DNA from: Halobiforma nitratireducens JCM 10879
GTDB lineage: Archaea > Halobacteriota > Halobacteria > Halobacteriales > Natrialbaceae
Direction: 5' to 3'
NCBI RefSeq assembly: GCF_000337895.1
Contig: NZ_AOMA01000167.1
Location: forward strand, 7,338 to 57,273
Length of the DNA stretch: 49,936 bases
The notes under the pieces were generated by a model. It ran no database searches and was not told the DNA's origin. It saw nothing but the letters and a program-made list of their open reading frames with translations. Each line of letters opens with the position of its first letter. Positions within the stretch are counted from its first letter, which is position 1. The position numbers and the translations under genes were made by a program. Of the stretch, positions 19,924-29,771 are shown piece after piece.

Positions 19924-21279
19924 TCACTCCGCGGGCCGATCCAGCCGATCCGCTTCCGGACCGTCGGTGTCCGCCGGCCGGCCGTCGAGTTGTTGGTGAC
20001 CGTCGGCCAGGTGACAGGCAGTCCGGTGGTCGGGTCCGACTCGCTCGAGTTCGGGCGTCGCCCGCCGACAGACCGTCGTAAACTCCGAGGCGAGCGTCTC
20101 CCGTGCATCCTCCGGATCGCCCGAAGCGAGCCGTTCGACGGCACGTTCGAAAACCGCGTCGGCGTCGGGGTCGCCGATATCGTCGGCGAGGTCGTACTCG
20201 GAGCGGAGCGCGGCCTCGACGTCGCTGGTCGGGAGCCGCTCCGGGACATCACGGTCCTCGAGTGCTTCTTCCGGATGCAACAGATCGTACACCGCCTCGA
20301 GGTCCATCCCCTCTTCGACCCGCTGGGTGAAATCGAGGAGGGATCGCCAGGTCCGTTGCTCGAGGTCGTACCCTTCGGGTGGAACGACCTCGGGACAGCG
20401 CGTGTGGAACCGACAGCCACGGGGTGGATCAGACGGGTCTGGAACGTCACCTTTCAGCCTGACTCGGTCGCCCCGATCCGAGAGGTCCGCCGAGGGAATC
20501 GCCGAGATCAGCGCGCGGGTGTACGGGTGCTCCGGGTCCGAGAACAGCTCCTCCGTCGGCCCGACTTCGACGAGTTCGCCGAGGTACATGACACCGACGC
20601 GGTCGCAGATGTGGCGAACGACGCCGAGGTTATGACTGATAAGCAGGATACTCAGCCCGAATTCGTCTTGTAGATCCTCCATCAGCTCGAGGATTTCCGC
20701 CTGTACCGAGACGTCGAGCGCACTGACCGGCTCGTCGGCGACGAGCAGCCGTGGATTCAACACCAGTGCCCTGGCGAGTCCGATCCGCTGTTTCTGCCCA
20801 CCGGAGAACTCGTGTGGGTAACGGTCGATGTCGTCGGCCTGTAGTCCGACCCGGACGAGCAGCTTCTCGATGATACTTCGGCGACGCTCCCGATCGGTCA
20901 TCCCGTGGACGATCAGCGGCTCGGCAAGCGATTCGCCGACGCTCATCCGGGGATCGAAACTCGAGTCCGGGTCCTGGAAGATCATCTGGGCCTCCCGTCG
21001 GAACCGTTTCAACTCGGTACTGTCGTACTCGGTAATGTCCTGGCCGTCGAACCGGACGGTTCCGTCCGTCGGGTCCTCGAGACGCAGGATGGTCCGGGCT
21101 GCCGTGGACTTGCCACAGCCGGACTCGCCGACGATGCCGAACGTCTCTCCCTCCGCGATTTCGAAGGAGATCCCGTCGACGGCTTTCACGCGGCCGATCT
21201 CGTCTTTCAAAACGCCTCTGGTCATCGAGAAGTGCTTCTCGAGGTCGCGGACCTCGAGTAAGGTTCGCTGGGTACTCAT
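19924..21279 (-). CDS. dppF: Peptide-type ABC importer ATPase, DppF/OppF-like
   Basis: 451 residues. Walker A GESGCGKS (51-58), Q-loop [10 protein letters not shown], signature EFSGGQKQR, Walker [13 protein letters not shown] and H-loop ISHN are complete. The C-terminal oligopeptide-binding domain signature GCRFHTRCP is separated from its partner half (TTVCRR ... RTACHL) by roughly 100 acidic residues (about 300-395), so the protein exceeds the usual 320-330. Start ATG overlaps the upstream ATPase stop as ATGA. Last gene of the five-gene operon. Substrate class (peptide, nickel or other) is not decided by sequence. Confidence 0.9.
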   Translation of the reverse strand: MSTQRTLLEVRDLEKHFSMTRGVLKDEIGRVKAVDGISFEIAEGETFGIVGESGCGKSTAARTILRLEDPTDGTVRFDGQDITEYDSTELKRFRREAQMIFQDPDSSFDPRMSVGESLAEPLIVHGMTDRERRRSIIEKLLVRVGLQADDIDRYPHEFSGGQKQRIGLARALVLNPRLLVADEPVSALDVSVQAEILELMEDLQDEFGLSILLISHNLGVVRHICDRVGVMYLGELVEVGPTEELFSDPEHPYTRALISAIPSADLSDRGDRVRLKGDVPDPSDPPRGCRFHTRCPEVVPPEGYDLEQRTWRSLLDFTQRVEEGMDLEAVYDLLHPEEALEDRDVPERLPTSDVEAALRSEYDLADDIGDPDADAVFERAVERLASGDPEDARETLASEFTTVCRRATPELERVGPDHRTACHLADGHQQLDGRPADTDGPEADRLDRPAE

Positions 21280-22313
21280 CGTTCACCTCCGGTCGATCGT
21301 ACCGGTCCCCGCACGTCGGTCGGTTCGGGGAGCCCGTCGCTGCCCCTCTGCCAGTGGACGCAGGATACCCCATGCCCGTCCTCGATCTCGGAGAGGGCCG
21401 GCTGGTCACCGACACGACACTCCTCGGTCGCGTACTCACATCGGTCGTGGAACCGACAGCCGTCCGGCGGATCGGTCGCGCTCGGGAGGGTCCCCGGGAT
21501 CGGCTCGAGGTTCGATTGGCCTGGCAGACACTCGAGCAACGCCTCCGTGTACGGATGTGCGGAGTTCTCGAAGATGTCCTCGACGGAGCCGGTTTCCATC
21601 ACCTTTCCGGCGTACATGACGACGACGCGGTCGGCGATTTCGGCGACGACGCCGAGATCGTGGGTGATGAAGACGATACTCATGTCGTACTCGTCCTGGA
21701 GGTCTCGCAGGAGATCGAGGATTTGAGCCTCGATCGTCACGTCCAGGGCGGTCGTCGGCTCGTCGGCGATCAACAGGTCGGGCTCGCACGCGAGCGCGAT
21801 CGCGATGACGACGCGTTGTTTCATTCCTCCCGAGAACTCGTGGGGGTAGTCGTCGATCCGCGTCGCCGCCTCCGGAATACCGACGTCCTCGAGCAGCCGG
21901 ATCGCACGCTGGCGGGCCTCGGCCTTCGAGAGGTCGTGGTGGGCGTCGATCGCCTCGCGAATCTGGTAGCCGACGGTGTAGACCGGGTTGAGGGCACCCT
22001 GCGGGTTCTGAAACACGTGGCCGATGCGGCCTCCACGCAGTTCCTGCAGTTCGCCCGTGGACAGCTCGGTCACGTCTTCACCGTCGAAGTACACCTCGCC
22101 ACCGACGATCTCCCCCGGTGGGATCGGGATCAGTTGCGTTATCGATTCGCTCGTGACGGACTTTCCAGAACCGCTTTCACCGACGATACAGACGGTCTCT
22201 CCGCGGTCGACGTCGAAGCTGACGCCGTCGACCGCTTTGACGACGCCGTCGTCGGTGTGGAAGTACGTTTGCAAGTTTCGGATCGAGAGGAGTGGGTCGT
22301 CAGTCATCGTCAT
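21276..22313 (-). CDS. dppD: Peptide-type ABC importer ATPase, DppD/OppD-like
   Basis: 345 residues from ATG at 22313, which overlaps the permease TGA as ATGA; a far longer open frame upstream is antisense read-through. Walker A GESGSGKS (45-52), Q-loop [10 protein letters not shown], signature EFSGGMKQR, Walker [13 protein letters not shown] and H-loop ITHD are intact. The C-terminus has the family [11 protein letters not shown] and VSCVHW cysteines. It pairs with the DppF-like ATPase to power the two permeases encoded upstream. Confidence 0.93.
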   Translation of the reverse strand: MTMTDDPLLSIRNLQTYFHTDDGVVKAVDGVSFDVDRGETVCIVGESGSGKSVTSESITQLIPIPPGEIVGGEVYFDGEDVTELSTGELQELRGGRIGHVFQNPQGALNPVYTVGYQIREAIDAHHDLSKAEARQRAIRLLEDVGIPEAATRIDDYPHEFSGGMKQRVVIAIALACEPDLLIADEPTTALDVTIEAQILDLLRDLQDEYDMSIVFITHDLGVVAEIADRVVVMYAGKVMETGSVEDIFENSAHPYTEALLECLPGQSNLEPIPGTLPSATDPPDGCRFHDRCEYATEECRVGDQPALSEIEDGHGVSCVHWQRGSDGLPEPTDVRGPVRSTGGER

Positions 22314-23482
22314 TCGTGTCGTGGATCGAGCGCGTCTCGCAACGCGTCGCCGAGGAAGTTGAACGCCAGTACGGTCAGGAACAGGAACACGCCGGGGATC
22401 GTCGCGATCCACCAGGCGTTTTGCAGATCGCCGCGGCCTTCGGAGATCACGCGGCCCCACGACCAGACGTTCGGGTCGCCGAAGCCGAGGAACGCCAACA
22501 CCGCTTCGTAGAGGATCAGCGACGGAATCGCCAGCGTCGCCGCAGTAATGATCGTGTTCGAGACGTTCGGCACGAGATGGCGCGTGATGATCCAGCGTTC
22601 GCTCGCGCCGACGTTCTTCGCGGCGTCGATGTACTGCTCTTCGTTGCGCTGGAGCGCCTCCGAACGGACCAGCCGCGAGGTCGCGGTCCACGTCGTCAGC
22701 CCCAGGATGAGGATGATCGTGAACAGGTCGCCACCGTAGAGGTAGACGACGAACAGGATGAGGAAGAACGTCGGGAACGTCAGCATGATGTCGACGAACC
22801 GCATCAGCACCTCGTCGACCAGTCCACCGAAGTACGCGGCGGTCGTCCCGACGGCACTGGCCAGCACGACGATCATCAGACAGCCGATGAGCCCGACCAT
22901 CATACTCACCCGAGCACCGATGACGACGGTCTGGAGGATGTCTTCCCCCGACTGCATGGTGCCGAACGGGTGCTCCCACGTCCCACCCTCGAGTCCGGGA
23001 ACGTAGCTGTAGAACACGGGCGGCTGGTAGGCGTTCGCGAGGTCCAGTTCCGGCCGTCCGACGATGAACGGACCGAACACGGCGACGAGGAAGATGAACA
23101 CGAGGAAGACCAGACTCGCGACGGCGGCTTTGTTCTTCTTGAACTCCTTCCAGTAGTGTTTCGTCCGCCGGGGGTTCTGGTACAGCGGCACGAGGCAGTA
23201 GAAAAACAGCACCGCGAGGGTCAGCGTGAACAGCCACTCGACGTTGCCGGGGTTCGGAGCGAACTCGACCGGACCGAACTGGTAGTCGACGAGCGGGTCG
23301 CGTCGGCTCCCGTACAGGGAGTCGAGAAGCCACGCGAGGGCGATTCCGCCCATGGTCAGATAGGCCGCGACCCGCGTTCGCGTCCACTCGAGGCCGCCGT
23401 CGAACTCTTCCCAGTCGACGTCTTCGAACGTGATCTCGTCGTGACCGTCGCGTGTCCCGTCAGTGTGTGTCTCAGTACTCAT
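22310..23482 (-). CDS. dppC: ABC importer permease, DppC/OppC-like
   Basis: 390 residues. An N-terminal acidic leader and two early membrane segments precede the OppC-type domain, which begins WKEFKKNKAAVASLVFLVF. The EAA coupling loop is EALQRNEEQYIDAAKNVGAS followed by ERWIITRHLVPN. The amino-terminal extra segments (about 40-95) make it longer than the usual 280-300 residues. The start ATG shares its last position with the preceding DppB-like stop (TAATG). It forms the translocation pore with the DppB-like partner. Confidence 0.91.
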   Translation of the reverse strand: MSTETHTDGTRDGHDEITFEDVDWEEFDGGLEWTRTRVAAYLTMGGIALAWLLDSLYGSRRDPLVDYQFGPVEFAPNPGNVEWLFTLTLAVLFFYCLVPLYQNPRRTKHYWKEFKKNKAAVASLVFLVFIFLVAVFGPFIVGRPELDLANAYQPPVFYSYVPGLEGGTWEHPFGTMQSGEDILQTVVIGARVSMMVGLIGCLMIVVLASAVGTTAAYFGGLVDEVLMRFVDIMLTFPTFFLILFVVYLYGGDLFTIILILGLTTWTATSRLVRSEALQRNEEQYIDAAKNVGASERWIITRHLVPNVSNTIITAATLAIPSLILYEAVLAFLGFGDPNVWSWGRVISEGRGDLQNAWWIATIPGVFLFLTVLAFNFLGDALRDALDPRHE

Positions 23483-24453
23483 TAGCGATCACCGAAGTCG
23501 ATTCGCGGATCGAGGATAGTGTAACAGATGTCCTGGACGAGGTTGCCGATGATCGCGATGAACACCGGGATCAACACCGTCGCCAGCACGAGCGGCGTAT
23601 CTTGCTGGATGATGGCTTCGTAACTGACGAGGCCGAGTCCGGGAATCTGGAAGATCACTTCGATGACGTACCCGCCGGCGAACAGCAGTCCGAGGATGTC
23701 GCCGACGAGGATCGTGATCAACGGCACCATCGCCGGCCGGAAGATGTGGCGGATAGTAACCTGGTTCTCCGAGAGCCCTTTCGCTCGCGCCGTCTTGACG
23801 AACTCCGCGTGGACGTACTCCAGTGACTCGGCTCGAGCGTACCGCATCTCCGAGGCGATCGCTGCCGTCGACAGCACGATCACTGGCAGTATCAACTGCT
23901 TTGCGTTCTCGAGCGAGAGCAACGCGACGTCCGTCGAGTAGTACGTCGGCAGCCAGCCGAGCATGGTGGCGAAGATGAGGATGAGCATGATCGCGAACCA
24001 GAAGTTCGGCAGGCTGATTCCGGTGAACGCAAACAGCGTGGCTGCGTAGTCTTCTTTCGTGTACTGGTGAGTCGCCGAGTAAAGGCCGATCGCGAACCCG
24101 AGTATCACCGACAGTACAGTCGCCGGGAAGACATACTGGAACGAGTAAATCCAGGAGTTTGCGATGACATCGACGACCGGCTGGCTGTACATCGACGACC
24201 AACCCCAGTCGAACGTCGCCAGTCCGACCATGAAGTTGGTGTAACGTTCCCAGGCGGTGTCGCCGTGTCCGAGTTGTTCTTGATACAGTTCTCGCGCTTC
24301 GTCGGCGTCCATCCCCTGCTGGACTTGCTGATCGACGAACTCGGCACCGGCCGCCGAGATCGGCGAGAAATCGAGCAGCAGGAACGTGATCGTCAGCGTG
24401 ACCCAGGTCGCGAAGAAGGTCCACGCGATCCGCTTTGCGATGTACGCTTTCAT
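23482..24453 (-). CDS. dppB: ABC importer permease, DppB/OppB-like
   Basis: 323 residues, six predicted membrane segments. It opens with the typical OppB start MKAYIAKRIAWTFFATWVTL and carries the EAA loop RAESLEYVHAEFVKTARAKG before LSENQVTIRHIFRPAM. A periplasm-facing loop lies between the first and second segments. It is separated by 90 bases from the substrate-binding protein gene and overlaps the DppC-like start by one base, so the permeases and ATPases are one translational unit. Confidence 0.92.
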   Translation of the reverse strand: MKAYIAKRIAWTFFATWVTLTITFLLLDFSPISAAGAEFVDQQVQQGMDADEARELYQEQLGHGDTAWERYTNFMVGLATFDWGWSSMYSQPVVDVIANSWIYSFQYVFPATVLSVILGFAIGLYSATHQYTKEDYAATLFAFTGISLPNFWFAIMLILIFATMLGWLPTYYSTDVALLSLENAKQLILPVIVLSTAAIASEMRYARAESLEYVHAEFVKTARAKGLSENQVTIRHIFRPAMVPLITILVGDILGLLFAGGYVIEVIFQIPGLGLVSYEAIIQQDTPLVLATVLIPVFIAIIGNLVQDICYTILDPRIDFGDR

Positions 24454-24543
24454 TGTCCGTGTCGGTCGGTGTACATTGGATATTGATATCGAAAGCCCCC
24501 GTCAACACGGGGCCAACGGCTGCAGTTCGCAGGTGAACCGGCG

Positions 24544-26358
24544 TTACTGCTCGGATTCGATCTCCCAGCGGTGGATGTCGTACCCCCAGGAGATACTCGG
24601 GTCCTCCGTCGGCTCGACGTGGGCACGGTAGCCGTTGAGGTCCTCCGGGAAGTAGAGGAAGTTCCACGGCTGTTCTTCGCTGAGAATACCGTAGACTTCC
24701 GCGAGATTCTCCTGTCGCGCTTCGGGGTCGGTCTCCTGTGCGGATTCCGTGAGAATGTCGGCAATACCCTGTGGGTCGTCGTAGCCATACGCGTTGGCGG
24801 TGTCCCAGGGCTCGTCGGTCGCACGCCAGTAGCTCTCGGTCGCCTCGGGTGCTCGCGGATACGAGTTGCGCCCGATACCGGCCATCAGGTCCCAGTCCCG
24901 TGCGTCCGCCGGTGCGGTGTAGAAGAACTCGTTTAACATCGAGTTCCAGGGCACGGGCTCGAGTTCCACTGCGAGTCCGAGGTTCTCGTCGAATTCGTCC
25001 TGGATGTATCGTGCCGTGAGTTCGGTCGCTTCGGCCGAGTCGGAGAAGACGAAATCGAGGACGACCTCCTCCCCGTCGCCGTCGACGACGCGACCGTCCG
25101 AGTAGCCGTAGGGGCTGGGAAGGTGTTGCTCGAGTCGCTCTCGAGCGCCGTCGGGGTCGTACTCCCACTGGACGACCTGTGAATCGTCGTAGAACTCGGA
25201 GTACTCGGGCTGGAGGGTGTGGGCGACCGTTCCGTAGCCGTGCTGGATGTTGTCGACGATCGACTGTCTGTCGACGGCCATCGTCAGCGCCTGCCGCACC
25301 TCGGTGGTGTTGAGCGCGTCCCAGCCGTCGCTTCGCATGTTGTAGAACATGCTCTGGCAGTAGACGGTCGGCGTCCCGATGACCTGGACGTCGTCCATCC
25401 CCTCGAATTCCTCGGCACGACGTGCTGGAATATCGGTATTGGTGATCTCACCTGACTGGATCGCCGACAGGCGAGTCGCCTCCTCGCGCATGACCTGGTA
25501 GGTCCACTCGTCCATATGCGGCGAGTCCTCGTGGCCGTCGTAGTTGCGCAGGTAGTAGTCGTCGTTTCGCGGCGCGTACATCCGGGCCTCCGTCTCGAGG
25601 ACTTCGGGCGTGAACGCGCCGAGGTTACCGGTGTACGCGAGGTCCTGGATCTCGTCGTCTTCGTTCAGGCCGTCGCCGTCGCGGTCTTCGACGTACGGCT
25701 CGGCCAGTTCCCTGGGCACGACTTCCTGGAAGCCCCAGATGATCGGTTCCTCGAGGAACGACGGGTACGGCTCCGGGGTCTCGATGGTGAACTCGAACTC
25801 TCCGGTTTCCTCGACGTTGAACCACGCTTCGTCGCCGTCTTCGTCGGCGGCCTCGAAGCCGTCCGGAACCGCGTCGACCCCCATCCGGAAGTCGTCGTCC
25901 ATGGAGACTGTCGCCCAGTTGTCTTCGCCCTGGATGATCTCGGTGATGGAGTACACCCAGTCCTCCGCAGTCATCTGTCCGTACGGGTCGCTCCACTCGC
26001 CGTACTCGGTCAGCGTGAACGTAAACTCCGTAAAGTCGTCACCGACCTCGATATCACGGACGAGTCGGTAGACGATCTCCCCGTCTTCGTCGATCGTGTA
26101 CGCGGGATCCATCACTCGGGAGACCCGATTCGACGAGGTCACGTCGGTGATACGGAACACGTTGTAGTTCGGGGCTTCGCTCCCCTGGGCACCAATCCAG
26201 TGTCTCGAGTCCCCGTCGCCCGATCCGCCGTTAGCGCCGTCGTCCGCTGCCGGGGCATCCCCCTCGGAGCACCCGGCCAAGAACGCAACCCCACCGACTG
26301 CGGTCGATTTCAGCACCGTTCGCCTATTGACACCGTCTGTCGTGTCTCTTGATGGCAC
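24544..26358 (-). CDS. ABC importer substrate-binding lipoprotein (SBP family 5)
   Basis: 604 residues from GTG at 26358. A Tat signal (RRTVLKS) is followed by the lipobox FLAGC with Cys30, so a lipid-anchored extracellular protein is expected. The body matches family 5 solute-binding proteins (peptide, nickel and sugar-oligomer binders). A loop DRDGDGLNEDDE at residues 225-236 resembles an EF-hand/dockerin calcium loop. It heads the five-gene operon and delivers substrate to the DppB/C-like pore. The ligand is not identifiable. A TTTATAC box lies 23-32 bases upstream of the start. Confidence 0.9.
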   Translation of the reverse strand: MPSRDTTDGVNRRTVLKSTAVGGVAFLAGCSEGDAPAADDGANGGSGDGDSRHWIGAQGSEAPNYNVFRITDVTSSNRVSRVMDPAYTIDEDGEIVYRLVRDIEVGDDFTEFTFTLTEYGEWSDPYGQMTAEDWVYSITEIIQGEDNWATVSMDDDFRMGVDAVPDGFEAADEDGDEAWFNVEETGEFEFTIETPEPYPSFLEEPIIWGFQEVVPRELAEPYVEDRDGDGLNEDDEIQDLAYTGNLGAFTPEVLETEARMYAPRNDDYYLRNYDGHEDSPHMDEWTYQVMREEATRLSAIQSGEITNTDIPARRAEEFEGMDDVQVIGTPTVYCQSMFYNMRSDGWDALNTTEVRQALTMAVDRQSIVDNIQHGYGTVAHTLQPEYSEFYDDSQVVQWEYDPDGARERLEQHLPSPYGYSDGRVVDGDGEEVVLDFVFSDSAEATELTARYIQDEFDENLGLAVELEPVPWNSMLNEFFYTAPADARDWDLMAGIGRNSYPRAPEATESYWRATDEPWDTANAYGYDDPQGIADILTESAQETDPEARQENLAEVYGILSEEQPWNFLYFPEDLNGYRAHVEPTEDPSISWGYDIHRWEIESEQ

Positions 26359-26379
26359 AGCAAATGGTTAGATTAAGAT

Positions 26380-26389
26380 AGTATAAAGT
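26380..26389 (-). promoter_or_regulatory. Promoter of the ABC importer operon
   Basis: Minus-strand ACTTTATAC centred about 27 bases before the GTG start; the region beyond it (to about 26480) is distinctly AT-rich. Confidence 0.6.
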
Positions 26390-26605
26390 TTTCCATCACT
26401 TCAATAGTTGTTGTATATCTATTGGAAATCAAGCACTAATCCAATAATCGGGGTCATTATTGTAGAGTCTCACACTATACGACGCATGGCTGAGAATTGT
26501 TGGTTGACCAGGCAACTGATGGCGGACAGTGAGTACTATAGCCAGGCGATATTCGAGATACCTCACAGCGTCGGACGACGGTTCACACGAGACTCGGAGA
26601 CGGAA

Positions 26606-26956
26606 TCAGACGACAGTATAGTCGAGGCCGAACGACACGGCGAGAAATGCCGTCGCGACGAGCGCCAGTCGAATACCTGTACGGAACTGCACGGCGGGGT
26701 CACGAGCGCCGGAGCGACCGTCTTGGCCGGTAGACTCGTGCTCGTCGGTTGCATCGTCGATAGCCCGGCGGCGAGAAACCGAGGGGCGGGTCAGCAAAAC
26801 GGCGAGCGCGAAGCAGCCGATGGCGAGGACGAACAGTGCGTCGACGACGAAGACGACACCCCCATCGAGCATCACACCAGCGACGAAAACGACGCCGATA
26901 CCGACGATAGCGATCACCGTTGCACGGGAAAGGTGTGATCGATACTGTTCCGTCAC
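26606..26956 (-). CDS. Small membrane protein, unknown
   Basis: 116 residues from GTG at 26956. Three hydrophobic segments are clear: ATVIAIVGIGVVFVAGVML, VVFVVDALFVLAIGCFALAV and, at the C-terminus, GIRLALVATAFLAVSFGL. A charged acidic loop (about 60-90) joins the second and third. No motif is recognised. It sits between the ABC operon promoter region and the zinc-ribbon gene, both on the same strand. Confidence 0.65.
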   Translation of the reverse strand: MTEQYRSHLSRATVIAIVGIGVVFVAGVMLDGGVVFVVDALFVLAIGCFALAVLLTRPSVSRRRAIDDATDEHESTGQDGRSGARDPAVQFRTGIRLALVATAFLAVSFGLDYTVV

Positions 26957-27074
26957 GGTAACTGTTCGATACGCGTTACCGATACCCTGTAGCTGTTTCG
27001 ATGCGAACAGGACCGATCAATCCCGGGACGACTGGCACGCCAGGCCTCGTTTCTCTTCGGCGACAACGAGCCGG

Positions 27075-27266
27075 CTACTCCAGGCGCAGCTCCCGGGTTT
27101 CAACCGCATCACAGACCGGACAGACGAACTGGTAGTGGATTCTGTCTCCCGATGTCGTAACGTCCCACCCATCGTCGGTGTCGTGATACCCGCACTGTCG
27201 ACACTCGGAATCGGACCTGTCGTACTTCTGGCGGAGTCGGTCGAACGGCGAGCGGTGGGTAGACAT
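27075..27266 (-). CDS. Zinc-ribbon protein, HVO_0649-like
   Basis: 63 residues starting MSTHRSPFDRLRQKYDR. Two CxxC knuckles, CRQCGYHD and CPVCDAVE, form a zinc ribbon, matching the small haloarchaeal HVO_0649-type family. A minus-strand box ATGTTATTATG lies about 27 bases before the ATG, so it is probably leaderless. It is divergent from the LOV-Bat regulator with about 90 bases between starts, so the two promoters may be linked. Function unknown. Confidence 0.82.
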   Translation of the reverse strand: MSTHRSPFDRLRQKYDRSDSECRQCGYHDTDDGWDVTTSGDRIHYQFVCPVCDAVETRELRLE

Positions 27267-27325
27267 ATGTTACCACACAACGTGGAGCATAATAACATTC
27301 TGGGTCGGAGACGGACACCCCCACA

Positions 27326-27334
27326 GTTATTGAT
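27326..27334 (+). promoter_or_regulatory. TATA box of the LOV-Bat gene
   Basis: GTTATTGAT about 27 bases before ATG 27357, giving a leaderless transcript. Confidence 0.55.
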
Positions 27335-27356
27335 CGCGGCCTACCTATGGAGGCAT

Positions 27357-29258
27357 ATGAGTAATGCCGACGCGGAGCCAGGCGCTGGCGAGGCACCGCA
27401 GTCGCCAGCGTCGGCTGCGCTCGAACACCTCGTCGATCCCGTCGTGGCCGTTGCCGACGGCCGGATCAGCTACGCGAACGGTGCGGCTCGGTCGGCGTTC
27501 GGAATTCGAGAGGGACAGGTGACCGAGGGCGACGTGACCCCCAGCGACGTGCTGGCGGGCTGGCCCCGACTCGAGGCGGCGATCGACGAGACGACCGTCG
27601 GGACCGCTCGGCGGGTCGAACTCGAGGAGGCGGGGTACGTCGCGCGGGTCCACCGAGACGCCGACGCGGCGACGATCGTCTACCGACCCGACGAAAGCGC
27701 GACGTCGACGGAGAGCGACCGGGTCGTCAAAGAGCGGGCGATAAACGAAGCGCCGGTCGGCATCACGATCTCCGATCCCGACCGCGAGGACAACCCGCTC
27801 GTCTACGTCAACGACGCCTACGAGGAGATGACCGGCTACAGCTACGACGATGTCGTCGGGCGCAACTGCCGGCTCTTGCAGGGGGAAGACTCGAGTGAGG
27901 AGGCGATTGCCGAGATGGCAGCCGCGATCGACGAGGACTATCCCGTTACCGTCGAGATCAAGAACTACCGGAAAGACGGCACCGAGTTCTGGAACGAGGT
28001 GACGATCGCACCCGTTCGGAACGACGCGGGCGAGGTCACCAACTACGTCGGCTTCCAGAACGACATCACCGCACGGAAGGAAGCCGAACTCGAACTCGAG
28101 CACCGGACAGAGGAACTCGAGTATATCCTCGACCGCGTCGAGGGTCTCGTCCAGGACGTTACGGCCGCCGTCGCCGGATCGACGAGCCGGACCGAACTCA
28201 AGGAGTCGGTCTGCGATCGGATCGCCTCGGAGGACGCTTACGAGGGGGCCTGGATCGGCGAGCGAAACCCTGCCACCGGGACGGTCGAGGTGCGTACGAG
28301 CGCGGGCGTCGACCCGGATTCGGTACCGATCGAGGCCGATCACCCGGCTGCGGACACGCTCCCGAACGAAGCCGTCGCCGTCGACACTATCGATGGGACC
28401 ACACACGCCGCGTTCCCGCTGTTTTACAACGACATCGAGTACGGCGTGTTGACCGTCTGCACCGACGATTACCGTGAGATCGACGATCGCGAGTCCGTCG
28501 TCCTCTCGGCGCTCGCACGGGCCATCGCAAGCGGCGTCAACGCCCGCGAGACCAGCCGGGTGCTCGAGACCGACGCCGTCGTCGCCGTCGAACTCGAGGT
28601 CGAAGACGACGCTATCGCGCCGGCCGCGCTTTCGGCCGACGCCGGCTGCCGGCTCGAGTACCGACGGTCGGTCCATCGGTCGGGTGCCGATTCAGGGACT
28701 GCGTCGCTGTTTTCCGTCGCGGGCGATCCGGACGCGATCACCGAGGCGGCCGAGGCCCGCGACACTCCCGACCTCGACTGTCGGGTCGTCGTCGAGCGGG
28801 ACGACGGTTGCCTGATCGAACTCTCGGGCGGCGACGATCCGGTCGCCTGGCTCTCGGAACGGGGTGCCAGAATCCGATCCATCGAAGCCGAAGACGGGCG
28901 AACGAGCCTGACCCTGGAGATTCCCCGGTCGGCGAACGTTCGCTCGGTCGTCGAAGCTGTCGAAGACCGCTACGAACGAACGGACGTCCGCTCGTTCCAG
29001 CAGCAAGATCGGAGCGGCGAAACGCGACAGGAGTTCGCCGACCGCCTCGAGAGTGACCTCACGGATCGCCAGTTCGCCGCGTTACAACGGGCATACCTCG
29101 GTGGCTACTTCGAGTGGCCTCGGCCGACCACCGGCGAGGAGTTAGCGGAGTCGATGGACGTCTCGCGACCAACCTTCCACGAACACTTGCGGACGGCCGA
29201 AGGGAAACTCTGTCGGGCCTTCTTCGGCGACGAACGGTCCGAACGGCCCGACCGCTGA
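27357..29258 (+). CDS. Bat-type regulator with canonical LOV domain
   Basis: 633 residues. An N-terminal PAS-like segment (about 20-110) precedes a LOV domain (about 125-245) with the photoactive-site motif GRNCRLLQG, Cys171, and downstream flavin contacts [15 protein letters not shown] and [10 protein letters not shown] coiled segment, a GAF domain, the Bat-associated region and the HTH-10 DNA-binding domain ([12 protein letters not shown] ... [13 protein letters not shown]) follow. LOV domains form a blue-light cysteine-flavin adduct; the sequence keeps the residues needed. It should be a light- or redox-responsive DNA-binding protein. Targets are unknown; it lies 24 kb from the blh/crtY locus. 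Confidence 0.9.
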   Translation: MSNADAEPGAGEAPQSPASAALEHLVDPVVAVADGRISYANGAARSAFGIREGQVTEGDVTPSDVLAGWPRLEAAIDETTVGTARRVELEEAGYVARVHRDADAATIVYRPDESATSTESDRVVKERAINEAPVGITISDPDREDNPLVYVNDAYEEMTGYSYDDVVGRNCRLLQGEDSSEEAIAEMAAAIDEDYPVTVEIKNYRKDGTEFWNEVTIAPVRNDAGEVTNYVGFQNDITARKEAELELEHRTEELEYILDRVEGLVQDVTAAVAGSTSRTELKESVCDRIASEDAYEGAWIGERNPATGTVEVRTSAGVDPDSVPIEADHPAADTLPNEAVAVDTIDGTTHAAFPLFYNDIEYGVLTVCTDDYREIDDRESVVLSALARAIASGVNARETSRVLETDAVVAVELEVEDDAIAPAALSADAGCRLEYRRSVHRSGADSGTASLFSVAGDPDAITEAAEARDTPDLDCRVVVERDDGCLIELSGGDDPVAWLSERGARIRSIEAEDGRTSLTLEIPRSANVRSVVEAVEDRYERTDVRSFQQQDRSGETRQEFADRLESDLTDRQFAALQRAYLGGYFEWPRPTTGEELAESMDVSRPTFHEHLRTAEGKLCRAFFGDERSERPDR

Positions 29259-29341
29259 ATCCGTCGTTACCGGCCTGTAGACTCTCCTTAGCGTTCGAAC
29301 CGTACCAGGCGTTTATACCACGGGTCGTGATAGCCGGGGGT

Positions 29342-29533
29342 ATGCTCGAGCACGCAGCGCAGGTACCGCTCCAGGCCGGCGGCGAGTTTCTGTACTGGGC
29401 GATCGTGTTCTTCGTTCTCGCGATCATCGCGGCGGCGGTCGGGGCCCGCGAAGTCGCCGGTATCTCGATGGAGGTCGCACGCATCTTCGTGCTGGTCTTC
29501 ATCGTGCTTGCGATCGTGGCGCTCCTGTTGTAG
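29342..29533 (+). CDS. DUF1328-like small membrane protein
   Basis: 63 residues with two membrane segments ([20 protein letters not shown] and [18 protein letters not shown]), matching DUF1328/UPF0391. ATG 29342 has CGTTTATACC about 30 bases upstream; a longer open frame from 29114 overlaps the bat gene and is rejected. Function unknown. Confidence 0.82.
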   Translation: MLEHAAQVPLQAGGEFLYWAIVFFVLAIIAAAVGAREVAGISMEVARIFVLVFIVLAIVALLL

Positions 29534-29757
29534 CTGCAGTTGCGGGGGAAACGAGCCCGACGGTCCTTTTTCCCCTGGTCGAGTCGGTCCGTCGCCAGCT
29601 ACTCGACTCGTTCGCGACCAGTTACGAAATGGCAGCAATTACCACCTTTTCGCCGGTCCGAATCGCGAATCGTCACCGGAATCTTCCGTTCGGTGGGGGA
29701 ACCGAAACCGGTTACTCTGCGTTGGCAATTCATAACACTCTGGAGACCGAAGGTAAC

Positions 29758-29764
29758 GGAGAGG
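29758..29764 (+). promoter_or_regulatory. Ribosome binding site of the AOR gene
   Basis: GGAGAGG seven bases before ATG 29772; a box ATTCATAAC lies about 40 bases upstream. Confidence 0.5.
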
Positions 29765-29771
29765 CGTTACT

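Noticed and set aside
22314-23387. Long N-terminal extension of the DppD-like frame
   Set aside because: It lies in a different frame of the dppC gene and its composition is Arg/Pro-rich; the real start overlaps the dppC stop as ATGA.
26820-27356. Upstream extension of the LOV-Bat frame
   Set aside because: Overlaps the zinc-ribbon gene and lacks domain resemblance; ATG 27357 has a TATA box 27 bases upstream.
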